A stretch of DNA of 64,000 nucleotides from Cordylochernes scorpioides (taxonomy: Eukaryota > Arthropoda > Arachnida > Pseudoscorpiones > Chernetidae). The position numbers and the translations under genes are program-made. The stretch is taken from the NCBI GenBank assembly GCA_030710605.1, contig CP092870.1, forward strand, positions 58,089,057 through 58,153,056, given 5' to 3'. Shown here one piece after another: positions 32,820-44,082 of the stretch; position 1 is the first letter of the stretch; each line of letters starts with the position of its first letter. Below the pieces are notes generated by a model. It made no database searches and was not told the DNA's origin. It saw nothing but the letters and a program-made list of their open reading frames with translations.

Positions 32820-33165
32820 AATTTAGCACTCGCGCGCTCAGTATTGTCGCGCGTGTCCCCTCCGGTTCTTTGCGACGACGCCGCTTCCTCCTTCGTGGAT
32901 CACCTACCCGGGCTCCCGTTGCTCTTCTCTGCAGCTCTACCCTGCAGACCACCGAAAGATCTGAGAACCACCGCTCAAGTGAATCTCCTTTCCTCTGGCA
33001 GTATCTCTCAGCCTTACCACTGGTGGGAGGATACGAGAGACTTACCAGAAGCTACTGTGATGTTGGTGAGAGTAAAAACAGCAACCGGCATCAAGACTTC
33101 TAACACTCCTCTTTTATTGCCATTTCTACTACACATTACATATAACTAGAATCAACGGGTATTTA
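32820..33165. other. CpG-containing GC-rich island, unassigned
   Basis: CACTCGCGCGCTCAGTATTG and GTCGCGCGTGTCCCC start an island with GC far above the window. Two plus frames (76 and 101 codons) overlap and are Pro/Ser/Leu-rich, without motifs. On the minus strand a donor-like CTTCTG/GTAAGTC lies at about 33040. Could be a promoter/first-exon island or an unknown element end; not resolvable by eye. Confidence 0.3.
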
Positions 33166-33445
33166 CATTGCGTTACCTCCTAGAGCCAATATAAACGTGT
33201 ATTTACAAACATTTGCCCCAGTAAACAGGACCACAGCAGTAGGCATCTCCCACATCTGTCCCAGACTAGAAATACTCCAAACCGCTATCTATTGGCGGTG
33301 GTTATAGCTGCTTTCAAGCTGATATACGCGACAGTACATTTGATTGTGTATAGTTATTTGTTAACTCATATTCACTTAGTGGTGTCATAGTCAGTTATAA
33401 AATGATTTTTCAGTTTCACTTTATTAGTGGTTATTTTATAGTTAA

Positions 33446-33720
33446 TTTGAGAGGGTCGGTAGAAGTGTGGTCTAAACCGTTGGTGTTCAATCGCTAAGAC
33501 CCGGGATCGAATCTCGCATTGGACACTTTTTTCTAATAATTAAAAAATGCTCCAATGACCCCTAATTCTTGAAAGTTCAACACCACTAGCGAGTGTAAAT
33601 AACTTAGGCTCTGAAACATTTGTATGTCTGAATTTGAACTGCTTTTCACATATGTAGACATGTGGTGTACTTACAGTAAAACTTCTATCCACTATAGTTA
33701 TCATGGCGTGTACCACGTGT
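33446..33720 (+). mobile_element. SINE-1 copy, tRNA head plus body
   Basis: Head GGTCTAAACCGTTGGTGTTC (A-box-like) and GGGATCGAATCTC (B-box-like), then CATTGGACACTTTTTTCT, a body with ACCACTAGCGAGTG and the tail ACATGTGGTGTACTTACAGT. Pol III-type internal promoter is inferred from the boxes. Confidence 0.8.
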
Positions 33721-34965
33721 ACTATGGAAATTAATTAGGGAAAAAAGTTCAGGATAGACATCAAGAATATTCACTCTGAGTTCAGGATAACCAAAGACAT
33801 CTAAGAAATGTACTGAGAGAGAGATCAAGGTACCAAAGACACCTAGCAAATATTCTGATAACAGATTAACCAAAGTTACCCAGAAAATACACTTTGTGAT
33901 CACAATAACCAAAGAAACCTATAAAATGCACTATGATATCAGGAAAACCAGATACCTTAGAAATGTTCTGAGCACGGAATAACCAAAGAAACCTATAAAA
34001 TGCACTATGATCTCATGAAAACCAGATACCTTAGAAATGTTCTGAGCACGGAATAACCAAAGAAACCTATAAAATGCACTATGATCTCAGGAAAACCAGA
34101 TACCTTAGAAATGTTCTGAATTCAGGATAACCAAAACTACTTAAGAAGGTTCTAATACCAGGATAACCAAAACTACCTAAGAAGGTTCTAATATCAGGAT
34201 AACCAAAACTACCTAATGTAGGGTTCTGAGAGCTCAGGATAACCACTGAGAGTTCAGGATAACCTAAGAAACGTTCTGAGATCTCAGGATAACCAAAGAC
34301 ACCTAAGAAACGTTCTTAGAATACAGGATAACCTAAGAAAGGTTCTGAGAGTTCAGGATAACCAAAGACACCTAAGAAACGTTCTTAGAATACAGGATAA
34401 CCTAAGAAATGTTCTGAGAGTTCAGGATAACCAAAGACACCTAAGAAACGTTCTTAGAATACAGGATAACCTAAGAAAGGTTCTGAGAGTTCAGGATAAC
34501 CAAAGACCACATAAGAAAGAGGTTCTAATATCAGAATAACCAAAACCAACTAGGAAATACACTCTGAGTTCAGGATAACCAAGACCACTTAAGAAAGGTT
34601 CTATATCAGGATAACCAAAACTACCTAGCGCGGATATACACTCTAAGTTCATAATAACCAAAGCTTCCTAAGAAATCCACTCTAAGTTCAGGATAACCAA
34701 AGCCACTTAAGATAGGTTCTATATCAGGATAACCAAAACTACCTAGCGGGGATATACACTCTAGGTTCATAATAACCAAAGCTTCCTAAGAAATACACTC
34801 TAAGTTCAGGATAACCAAAGCCACTTAAGAAAATTCTAATATCAGGATAACCAAAACTACCTTTGTGAAATACACTCTGAGTTCAGGACAACCAAAACTC
34901 CCTAAGAACGATTCTAATATCAGAATAACCAAGACCAACTAGGAAATACACTCTGGCTAGAATTC
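33721..34965. repeat. ~40 bp minisatellite
   Basis: About thirty diverged units of the form TTCAGGATAACCAAAGACAC then CTAAGAAAGGTTCTGAGA, with length variants, and with local two- and three-unit super-repeats (for example 33940-34110). Confidence 0.9.
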
Positions 34966-35242
34966 GATGACTTCCGTGAGGGGACAGATACAATAAACCA
35001 GAGGGGCTGATGATCTCTGCGGGTTTCCTTCTTCCCAGTTGGATGGTATTTGCCTTCTCTCTCAATCTTCAGCATTCGATCTTCTTTTGAAATTTCGGAT
35101 GCCTTGTCAATGGATCAGGTCCAAATCTATCCGTGTACTTTGTCCATAACCTTAGCTAACTGATGTATTTTTCTGTATGCTAGTCTACATCGGGGTTAAC
35201 GTTCACCGTGTAGATGGCTGAAAGAATGGCTGGGGATCTAAA
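34966..35242. other. Short unassigned, less AT-rich segment
   Basis: Contains TCCCAGTTGGATGGTATTTG. No credible exon or repeat recognised. Confidence 0.3.
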
Positions 35243-35244
35243 TA

Positions 35245-35571
35245 CACTCATGGACAAAACTTAAGGAAGTGGAAAGTCTTTATTATCGCAGGTGGTCCCT
35301 TTTTTTAGAGATAGAGGTAATTTTGTGTTCACACTTGGTTATCTCGTGTGTCTTCAATAAAGGCCACTGTAATATCTTTCAAAGTTATTGTCTCAATCCC
35401 GATATACATGCTAAAAGGTACAACTTCCTTAATTTTTGTCCATGAGTGTATACACACTTGGTTATCTCGCGTGTCTTCAATAAAGGTCACTGTAATATCT
35501 TTCATAGTTATTGTTTCAATCCCGATATACATGCTAAAAGGTACAACTTCCTTAAGTTTTGTCCATCAGTG
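35245..35571. mobile_element. MITE-T full copy plus one tandem half
   Basis: Full element 35245-35448 with inverted ends (CACTCATGGACAAAACTTAA left) and TA on both sides. Its right half is repeated directly at 35449-35571, ending GTCCATCAGTG and TA. Confidence 0.85.
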
Positions 35572-36305
35572 TAAAATATAAATAAAATTAACAGCTATTA
35601 AACAAATAAATATATTCTCGATTCGAAAAATGAAGTATATTTATAAAGATATTTATATATATAAATATAAATAAATAAGTAAAATATTAATATTCAATAT
35701 AATAAAAAACAAAAAAAAAACTTCTTTAAGATCACTTTGTGTGTTTTGATTCTGTAAATCTATAAACATATTAATAGAAACTGTTTGAAATTTATATGTT
35801 AATTTTTTGTAATTATTATTATTTTTTAATTCATAGAAGCATTTTTCTGGCAGACATATTCAACTTTTTATCATCATCATTTTTATTATTGTTTTTTTTT
35901 TCTTTTTTATTTATCAAATCATTTGCAATTGTAGTTTCTTTATTGTTGTGTTGTGTTCCCTTTTAATCAATAAAATATATAGAACTAAGGTGTAATATTC
36001 AATTCAAGCATATGGAACCAACATCGATTCATTTTTAAAACAAAGCAAAATCATAAGTTTATACAACTTTCACTTTTTCACACAGAAACATTGTTTGTAT
36101 AAATTAACTAATAGAAAATAATTTTAACGACTTTTCTTCATAAAAATAATCAAATTTTCACTCTATGCCCTGCTTTCAGAAACGGTGAAAAGTAGACACA
36201 ATAAATTTATACAAATTTTGTCAGAAGAATGAGAAACATATGTAAATAGTTTTCCTTATTTTGGGCTCATGTTAATACTGAATTGTATATAGTACTTAAT
36301 TTATG
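35572..36305. other. AT-rich DNA, no gene
   Basis: Poly-A/T and TA-rich tracts only. Confidence 0.5.
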
Positions 36306-36309
36306 TTCA

Positions 36310-37012
36310 ATTAAAACCATTACTGGGAGAATTGGTTTGCCTAATATTTCATTTATAAATTAATCTCATAATTTATTCTATGAAAATAAAAATATTGGAC
36401 TGTTGACCAAACAAATTGTAAATAGATAGTTTAATGTTATATAGTTAAGATATATAATAGTTGAACATATATTAATTAATTGTTACCACAGAGTGTGTGT
36501 AAGCTCACAGGTAAATAGGCGCTAACCGAAAAAAAGTTCCTTCTTTTTAATATTAGTTTCCCTTTTATATTTTGTTCTCTCTTTTGTAAATCAATAAATA
36601 AATATAAGGGTAGCCTAGTGGACATGGCATCTGCCCGGTAAGCGGAATATTGTGGGTTCGATTCCCATCCCTGGACACTTTTATATTTCCGTTCATCATT
36701 ACTCTGCATAATTCACCCTTTCATACCTCATCCAAAAAGGTTAGAAATAGTTAATATTTCACCTTAAAATAAATTTAGATTTTTCATTGAAAAGAAACTC
36801 ATGCGGTGTAACTTCAAGTGTCGTTTTACAATCACAGGCCGCAGTGTATTATAAAATAAATATAATGTTTGATTAATATTCTTTAAATCAGTTTCATTAA
36901 AAATTCTAAGCAAAGTCAACAATAAATAAATGTGATTGTTATGTAATTTTGATTTTCATTGAATAAAATATATAAATTTTAAATGTATTTCAAACTTTAA
37001 TAACAAGCTTAA
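36310..37012. repeat. Repeat R copy, split by SINE-2
   Basis: Left part (AATATTTCATTTATAAATTA, AAATATTGGACTGTTGACCA) to about 36475. The right part (GTGATTGTTATGTAATTTTG, TTCATTGAATAAAATATATA) resumes at about 36930. SINE-2 and some unique sequence lie between. Confidence 0.65.
36603..36865 (+). mobile_element. SINE-2, single full-length copy
   Basis: tRNA-like head GGTAGCCTAGTGGACATGGC (A box) and GGGTTCGATTCCC (B box), then TGGACACTTTTATATTTCCG, a ~180 bp body (AAGAAACTCATGCGGTGTAA) and the end GGCCGCAGTGTATTATAAAA. This is the reference for the palindromic copies at 25.1 and 58.5 kb. Confidence 0.85.
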
Positions 37013-37275
37013 AACAGGGGCTAAATCCCTAATAAAGGTTTTTGTATATAAAAATAATCGTGAATGAAGTTATTTGTAGCAAAATATCACGTTATAAGGT
37101 ACCTTTTGGTTGAACTAAATCTAACCAAACGACACCGGGTCTTCTGCTTGCATCACCTGATCTTGCTGGCAAAAATTCTGCAATCGTCCCATTACATCTT
37201 TTGGCGATAACATTTTGGTTGCGACAAGTACCTGACTAATCCCTATATAAAAGTTGTGCATGCAACACTTTATAA
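37013..37275. other. No gene seen
   Basis: Nothing recognised. A 37120-37250 patch is slightly GC-richer without an open frame of note. Confidence 0.35.
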
Positions 37276-37279
37276 CTGG

Positions 37280-37640
37280 GATAAATACAGTTAAGCCTGT
37301 CTATAGCGCCCCCTCTTGGGACTCATTAAAATAGGGATGCTATATAGAGGGGGTGCTATAGACAGGTCACTTTTAATGTAAATCGCATCGTACTACAGTT
37401 AAACATGTCTATAGAGCCCCCTCTTGGGACTCATCAAAATAGGATGCTATAGACAGGTCACTTTTAATGTAAATCGCATCGTACTACAGTTAAACCTGTC
37501 TATAGCGGCCCATCTTGGGACTCACCAAACTAGGGTGTTATAGAGAGGGGGTGCTATAGACAGGTCACTTTTGATGTAAATCACATTGTACTACAGTTAA
37601 ACCTGTCTATAGCGCCCCCTCTTGGGACTCACCGCATTAT
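37280..37640. repeat. Tandem partial MITE-P copies
   Basis: Four starts of CAGTTAAACCTGTCTATAGC or variants, ~106-120 bp apart, each running to GTAAATCGCATCGTACTA and then restarting. The last is truncated after CTTGGGACTCACC. Confidence 0.8.
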
Positions 37641-37679
37641 CTTTCCAAACAGAATTCCTACACAGTTCCATCCAAATTT

Positions 37680-37960
37680 ATAGTCACTCAATTTGTCACA
37701 TCACACGGCCATAAATACTTACATAAAAGAGGTCTATCAAGAACACCAAATTGTTCCTGCGGAGAAACTGAACAAACTTCACCTTATCTATGACTGTCCG
37801 AACTTTACTGAAGTGAGATTGTTCCCTGATCTAAATGTTCTCTTACATCTTTGTCTATATAAATTTTATGTACTCTGTCGAATAATACATGTAAATTTGT
37901 AAATATTTAATTCTAAGTTCTAAATTGTTTGTTGTTTTGGTTGTTTCCTCTCTGTATTAG
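37680..37960 (+). pseudogene. LINE ORF2 C-terminal fragment
   Basis: Same segment as at 27.92 kb: TPNCSCGETEQ, frame change, then LHLIYDCPNFTEVRLFPDLN. It supplies the C-x-C and H-x4-C positions of the knuckle in two frames. Confidence 0.65.
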
Positions 37961-38104
37961 GCGCAAATATTTAAATATCGCGCCTGGTTGATTAATAAAT
38001 TAATTTTCAAAAAAACTTTGTAGAAGTGAGACATCGAATGTTCCCTGAGTTCCTTTAGGTATTTCTAAGACGGATGAATTAATAAATTACTTTTTGGATA
38101 TATG
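37961..38104. other. Spacer before the mariner halves
   Basis: Nothing recognised. Confidence 0.3.
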
Positions 38105-38491
38105 TGTATTGTGCCAATACAGACGTTGAGCATCAATGAAATCGTGCTGGATCCATTGTGGAAATTTTTGTTTTGCCAATTTGGTGAAGATGTCTAGCAA
38201 TGGTTGAATTTGAAGCATTAAGCTCTGCACTCACCTCACACACTGTTTGGGTATTATTGGATTCAATATGAGACTTTAGATCTTCATTTTTGAAGATCGA
38301 CCGACGAATACGACCATCTTTATCTTCAATCCAAAATCGCCAACTTTAAATTTATGAAACCATCTTCTTATGGTTCTTTCGGAAGAAGAAGTTTCTCCCC
38401 AGGCATCAATAATGTATTTGGTTGCCTGGGCGGCCGAACGTCCAAGTTTAAATTCGTGAAACAAAATAAGGCGCAAATTCCTAGATTCCAT
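38105..38491 (-). pseudogene. Mariner transposase N-terminal half, minus strand
   Basis: Starts MESRNLRLILFHEFKLGRSA and contains WGETSSSERTIRRWFHKF, the mariner helix-turn-helix region close to the type domesticated in SETMAR. A frame change near 38300 is followed by residues of the linker (NTQTVCEVSAELNASNSTIA, partly in another frame). It points away from the C-terminal half on the other strand. Confidence 0.75.
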
Positions 38492-38624
38492 TGCTCAATA
38501 TTTTAAATTATAGATTTTTTTATCATTCGTGAAATTTTCGAAAGAATGACTGCACATCTCAAATATGCCAAAGAATGAAAAATATCTATGGTGAGTCTTG
38601 TTTTTCTAAAAAAAAAAAACATTT

Positions 38625-38998
38625 ATGAATGGGTTAACGAGTTCAAAAATGGACGAATTACATGTAAATTACATGCTTAGTAAAGGTGTTCTCTTTCTTC
38701 ATGATAATGCAAGGCAGCATACATCATGTAAAACTGTATCTACAATCATTAAATTAGGTTTTGAAGTTTTAGAACATCCTGCATATAGTCCAGACCTAGC
38801 CCCCTCTGACTATTTCCTTTTTGGACTACTAAAGAAGGAGTTTAAGGGAAAGCGATTTGACTTGGATGAAGATGTCCAGAAAGTGGTGCAAGATTTTTTT
38901 CACACGCTTCCTAAGAGTGCCCATAAAGAGGGCATTTACAAGTTGCCAGAACGATGGAGACGATGTATAGAAAGCCAAGGTGATTATTTTGAATAAAT
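38625..38998 (+). pseudogene. Mariner transposase C-terminal half, plus strand
   Basis: Open frame of 123 codons with the second catalytic block (FLHDNARQHTS), the third (YSPDLAPSDYFLFG) and a complete C-terminus (LPERWRRCIESQGDYFE) before TAA. A 3' terminal-repeat-like GATCCCACCTTGTA follows at about 39062-39075. The first Asp block is missing. With the inverted N-terminal half next to it, this looks like one element broken by an internal inversion, or two head-to-head fragments. Confidence 0.85.
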
Positions 38999-39075
38999 CA
39001 AGTCCTAATTTTTAATATCGTTCTTATTTTTTTAAATAAATTATAATTCACCTTATTTATTGATCCCACCTTGTA

Positions 39076-39445
39076 TTTATTTTATTTATTTAACAGTTGC
39101 AAAGACACGCAATATCCACAATTAGGATAATTGCCTGTATATCTGTTATTATATACAATTAACACAATTGAACATTGGAAAGCACGTAAATTACACATTC
39201 GATGTCAAATTTTGCATAGAGTGATTAGAAATAGTAGCTTGAAATATGTACAGTCGACACTTTCGCCTTAAAATATACAGCCTTCAGAATCTATTAAACT
39301 TGATGTATTGGTCTTTATTGTAAACAACTTGTTTTTTATTAGTCAGGTAAAGTTGGTTTTCTTCCCTTAGATCAGAAGTTAATGGACAGTTTATCAGAAG
39401 GTGTTTAGGGCTTTGTTCTTCATTTCCACAAGTTCACGCAGGTGA
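39076..39445 (-). pseudogene. LINE C-terminus and 3' end, minus strand
   Basis: Minus frame LCGNEEQSPKHLLINCPLTS (C..., H-x4-C knuckle). The 3' UTR ends in AAATAAATAAAATAAAT at 39076 with ACACGCAATATCC-type motif, as in the insertion at 61.1 kb. Confidence 0.7.
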
Positions 39446-39465
39446 ACCAATTATTGTAATGATAT

Positions 39466-39682
39466 TGTAACATGGTATTTATTAATTTTATTTATGTAAC
39501 ATAGTATTTATTAATTTTTATTATTTTTTATTAACAGAGTGGTCATTTTATGTTTATATCTGGCGATTCTGTAAATTTCCCTCGTGGTTTATCTTTTGTT
39601 TACAATTCATAGTTTTGTCCTTCCCTGAAATAAATTTTGTTTCCTCCTGAAGTTTTTGTCTTCCCTAATTTTCCACGTGGCA
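39466..39682 (+). mobile_element. Solo LTR-1 with ATAT duplication
   Basis: TGTAACATGGTATTTATTAA at 39466, a repeat of the first ~28 bp, then the shared body and CCACGTGGCA at 39682. ATAT at 39462-39465 and 39683-39686. Confidence 0.85.
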
Positions 39683-39689
39683 ATATAAT

Positions 39690-39760
39690 AATGGCAAGGC
39701 TTTACTCATCAGTGGTAAACCCTCACAGCGGTTTCAGCAGTTTAATATACGCTGCAGAGT
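39690..39760 (+). repeat. Element D fragment
   Basis: GGCAAGGCTTTACTCATCAG then GTGGTAAACCCTCACAGCGG. Confidence 0.6.
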
Positions 39761-39839
39761 TTGGTGTAGAATCGGTAGTAAGTCCAAAACGAACGAATCG
39801 ACACAAAGAGAAGAGAAAGTTCTGATATAGAAAGGAAAA

Positions 39840-40090
39840 TGAGGAGGATAACCCTAAGGGGTTTCAACAGTGTTATCAGAAATCTTCCATTTAGGTAATT
39901 TGGTGTGATAAGCCTAGCCGGGGTTTTGAGTGGGTTGTCCGCCTAGATGGTACCGAGAGATGCTACCGAGAGAATTTGAGGTACCGACAACGACCGTTCA
40001 CCCAGGCGGGATATGCCACCGGACGTCCAACCTGCGTAACGATACCACGGTTCATTGCCTCACTTACTCATCTTCCTGAGCTTCTCAACT
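39840..40090. other. GC-richer unassigned island
   Basis: Contains CCGGGGTTTTGAGTGGGTTG and GCCACCGGACGTCCAACC. No long open frame and no repeat seen elsewhere in the window. Confidence 0.3.
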
Positions 40091-40119
40091 GATGCGGAAA
40101 AATGGAAATATTTGTAAAA

Positions 40120-40250
40120 TTATTCATATTCGAAACTATTAAACAATTTCTACTGCCCTTACTGCAATGGAAAAATTAATGGGAGGGCCTGGCTCATCAG
40201 TGGTGAACCCTCCCAGCGGTTTCGCCAGTTTAATCTACCATGTAAATTTT
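40120..40250 (+). repeat. Element D copy
   Basis: Close to consensus: GGGAGGGCCTGGCTCATCAG, then GTGAACCCTCCCAGCGGTTT and GCCAGTTTAATCTACCATG. Confidence 0.8.
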
Positions 40251-40491
40251 ATTATTTTATTTAAACATACAAAACGCGATATACCGGATAATTGCGTGGA
40301 TATACATTTTCAAAACAGAAACAGTTATAAATATATTATACAAGAAAAATAAATAATAAAATAAAAAAAAAAGAGAGAAACAATAATATAGGAACCTGAA
40401 ACTTTCAGGTTAGAAAGATAATCATAAATATATTTACAAAAATAGGTAAATTTATTATAATTCTCTCTGCTATTTACAAAATGCCACGTGG

Positions 40492-41191
40492 AAAATCAGG
40501 AAAGACCAATTTCGGGATGATACAGCAATTTATTAAAGGCAAGAACAAACTATGAAAGATAAACAAAAGATAAGCAATGAGGGAAGTTTACAGAGTAGTA
40601 AAATATAAACATAAAAAATGATACTCTGCTAATAAAATAATAAATATTTTGTTACATAGCTCCTTCCCTATGGGAGCTGTGACCCACAGCTTGCAATTAT
40701 TGTAGATACTGACATGGATCTGACGTGCTTCTGCCAAGGATTCCATCGAAGTCTTGGAACTTTGTCCCTAGTACTTTTGCGTCCTTTTTCTTGTGGCGTG
40801 AAGAGCGGTTTTTTCGTCGTATCGTCTATAGGGACATCGTCATCTTGGAAGGAAGTCTTGGCTTTGACACGTCGGTTGAATCTTGGAGTCAGTCTCTGAA
40901 AATGTAGATCACAGCACCCATGGCCTCAAGGTCTTCTCGGCAATTTTCAGTCTGTCTTCCCTAATTTACTCAGCATCTCCACCAAATGTCACGTGGAAAA
41001 TTAGGAAAGACAAACTTCAGGATGACACAGCAATTTATTTAAGGCAATAACAAACTATGAATGATAAACAAAAGATAAGAAATGAGGGAAGTTTACAGAG
41101 TAACAAAATATAAACATAAAAAAATGAAAAACTGTTAATACTAGTGTAAAAAATAAATACTTGTAAAAAAAATAATAAATACTTCGCTACA
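40492..41191 (-). mobile_element. Miniature LTR element (TRIM-like), minus strand
   Basis: Two LTR-1 sequences in direct orientation (40492-40656, 165 bp; 40987-41191, 205 bp) bound a ~330 bp internal region. Reading the minus strand, the 5' LTR ends CACGTGACA and is followed by TTTGGTGGAGATGCTGAG (primer-site position). A purine tract GGGAAGGAGCTA precedes the 3' LTR, which starts TGTAACAAAATATTTATT. No gag or pol remains. The flanks (AAAA and ATAT) do not form a clean duplication. Confidence 0.75.
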
Positions 41192-41432
41192 ATATAGATA
41201 TACAACATTGTCTCGAGTCCTGGAAATTGTTAAATTTATTAATTTATTCCAAATCAAAGCGCTATATCTCCCGCTAAGGCATGGTACGGCAAACTGCGGC
41301 TCGCGAGCCGAAGTAATAATTTTTAAATCTAATCACATTTAATGGTAATAATGAAATTTATTTACAGGAAAACACTTGATTAACACAATCAATCTAATAA
41401 ATAGATTATTCTGGGTAAATGGGAGGAGAAGA
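41192..41432. other. Short AT-rich spacer with LINE-tail-like motif
   Basis: AATTTATTAATTTATTCCAA followed by GCGCTATATCTCCC (about 41230-41270) resembles the ACACGCTATATCC LINE ends. Confidence 0.4.
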
Positions 41433-43435
41433 AATTTCCTATACACACACACAAACAGCTTTATAAAGACCACCAGTCTTATACAGATTCACCACTGGAA
41501 GGAAGCATAGATGGAGCTCCTATACTCCAGGCAGCACAGAACCCAACAACAGCCTCCAGGTCCGACGTTATAACAGAATACACACATACAGCTTTATTAA
41601 GACCACCAGTCTTATACAGATTCACCACAGGAAGGAAGCATAGATAGAGCTCCTATACTCCAGGCAGCACAGAACCCAACAACAGCCTCCAGGTCCGACG
41701 TTATAACAGAATACACACAGATACAGCTTTATTAAGACCACCGGTCTTATACAGATTCACCACAGGAAGGAAGCATAGATAGCGCTCCTATTCTCCAGGC
41801 AGCACAGAACCCAACAACAGCCTCCAGGTCCGACGTTATACCAGAATACACACATTCAGCTTTATTAAGACCACCGGTCTTATACAGATTCACCACAGGA
41901 AGGAAGCATAGATATATTCCAGGCAGCAAAGAACCCAACAACAGCCTCCAGGTCCGACGTTATAACAGAACACACACATTCAGCTTTATTAAGACCACCA
42001 GTCTTATACAGATTCGCCACAAGAAGGAAGCATAGATGGAGCTCCTATACTCCAGGCAGCACAGAACCCAACAACAGCCTCCAGGTCCGACGTTATACCA
42101 GAATACACACATTCAGCTTTATTAAGACCACCGGTCTTATACAGATTCACCACAGGAAGGAAGCATAGATATATTCCAGGCAGCACAGAACCCAACAACA
42201 GCCTCCAGGTCCGACGTTATAACAGAACACACATATACAGCTTTATAAAGACCACCAGTCTTATACAGATTCACCACAGGAAGGAAACATAGATGGAGCT
42301 CCTATACTCCAGGCAGCACAGAACCCAACAACAACCTCCAGGTCCGACGTTATAACAGAACACACATATACAGCTTTATAAAGACCACCAGTCTTATACA
42401 GAATCACCACAGAAAGGAAGCATAGATAGAGCTCCTATACTCCAGGCAGCACAGAACCCAACAACAGCCTCCAGGTCCGACGTTATAACAGAATACACAC
42501 ATACAGCTTTATTAAGACCACCGGTCTTATACAGATTCACCACAGAAAGGAAGCATAGATGGAGCTCCTATACTCCAGGCAGCACAGAACCCAACAACAG
42601 CCTCCAGGTCCGACGTTGTAACAGAATACACACATACAGCTTTATTAAGACCACCAGTCTTATACAGATTCACCACAGAAAGGAAGCATAGATGGAGCTC
42701 CTATACTCCAGGCAGCACAGAACCCAACAACAGCCTCCAGGTCCGACGTTATAACAGAATACACACATACAGCTTTATTAAGACCACCAGTCTTATACAG
42801 ATTCACCACAGGAAGGAAACATAAATGGAGCTCCTATACTCCAGGCAGCACAGAACCCAACAACAGCCTCCAGGTCCGACGTTATAACAGAATACACACA
42901 TACAGCTTTATTAAGACCACCAGTCTTATACAGATTCACCACAGGAAGGAAACATAGATAGAGCTCCTATACTCCAGGCAGCAAAGAACCCAACAACAAC
43001 CTCCAGGTCCGACGTTATAACAGAATACACACATACAGCTTTATTAAGATCACCAGTCTTATACAGATTCACCACAGGAAGGAAACATAGATGGAGCTCC
43101 TATACTCCAGGCAGCACAGAACCCAACAACAGTCTCCAGGTCCGACGTTATAACAGAATACACACATACAGCTTTATTAAGACCACCAGTCTTATACAGA
43201 TTCACCACAGGAAGGAAACATAGATAGAGCTCCTATACTCCAGGCAGCACAGAACCCAACAACAGTCTCCAGGTCCGACGTTATAACAGAATACACACAT
43301 ACAGCTTTATTAAGACCACTGGTCTTATACAGATTCACCACAGGAAGGAAACATAGATAGAGCTCCTATACTCCAGGCAGCACAGAACCCAACAACAGCC
43401 TCCAGGTCCGACACATGTCCAGTGGCCACACGTTC
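41433..43435 (-). repeat. 2 kb array of LINE 3' ends, ~133 bp unit (L133)
   Basis: About fifteen units. On the minus strand each reads GTCGGACCTGGAGGCTGTTG, TGTGCTGCCTGGAGTATAGG, GGTGAATCTGTATAAGACTG and a perfect short hairpin (AAGACTGGTGGTCTT) directly followed by AATAAAGCTGTATGTGTG. Two units are shortened by ~17 bp. The right edge (43415-43435) continues into upstream LINE sequence (GGCCACTGGACATGTGTC), as at 15.7 kb. Confidence 0.9.
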
Positions 43436-43785
43436 CTTCGGGTATGAAATTGTACAATAAAAACCTGATAAAAACATCTAACATGTTTTATATGATTCTA
43501 AAGAGTAGAAAAATGACATAAATCAACAAGGTACAATCCACCCCAATTTTCTACCAATTTACCCGTCAGGCGGTTATTTCCTTCCTATAATTATATCATT
43601 CTATATATCGTGATAATCATTAATTATACCTTTTTAAAAGAGGTGTCGGTGATATTTCAACTTTAATTGATTCATTGGTTATTATCCGTGAAAAATATAG
43701 GTGTTTCAACACACACATTAGGCTGAAATAATAGAAGTTATGTAAGAGTTTTATCCTTTTCTTTTTTGATAAATACATTTTAAAA
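43436..43785. other. No gene seen
   Basis: AT-rich. Confidence 0.4.
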
Positions 43786-43786
43786 T

Positions 43787-43880
43787 GGGGGGTCGGTGGA
43801 AGTATGGTCTAAACCGTTGGTTTTCTACCGCAACGACCAAGGTTCGATTCCCGCATTAGACACTTTTTTTCTGAAAAAAA
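43787..43880 (+). mobile_element. SINE-1 head, truncated copy
   Basis: GGTCGGTGGAAGTATGGTCT, AACCGTTGGTTTTCTACC, and B-box-like AGGTTCGATTCCC, then CACTTTTTTTCTGAAAAA. Confidence 0.75.
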
Positions 43881-44082
43881 AAAGTGCTCAAATGGTACCC
43901 GATACTTGCAAACTTTATTTTCCTAAATTGAACAACATCTTCCTTATAATTCTATATGTTTTAAATGGAAACCAAGAAATATTTTTCCTTTAAAAAAATC
44001 GGGTTATTTCAAGGACATTAACTCATCGTTGGTGCATATATAATTACATATTTACATTTACATAACTCAAAAACAAATCAAG

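Noticed and set aside
36600..36680. Functional tRNA gene
   Set aside because: A- and B-box-like motifs are present, but the block is fused to a conserved ~180 bp body found in other copies, so it is a SINE head; acceptor stem pairing was not convincing.
41747..42198. 64-residue proteins (two near-identical minus frames)
   Set aside because: They lie wholly in the 133 bp LINE-end array.
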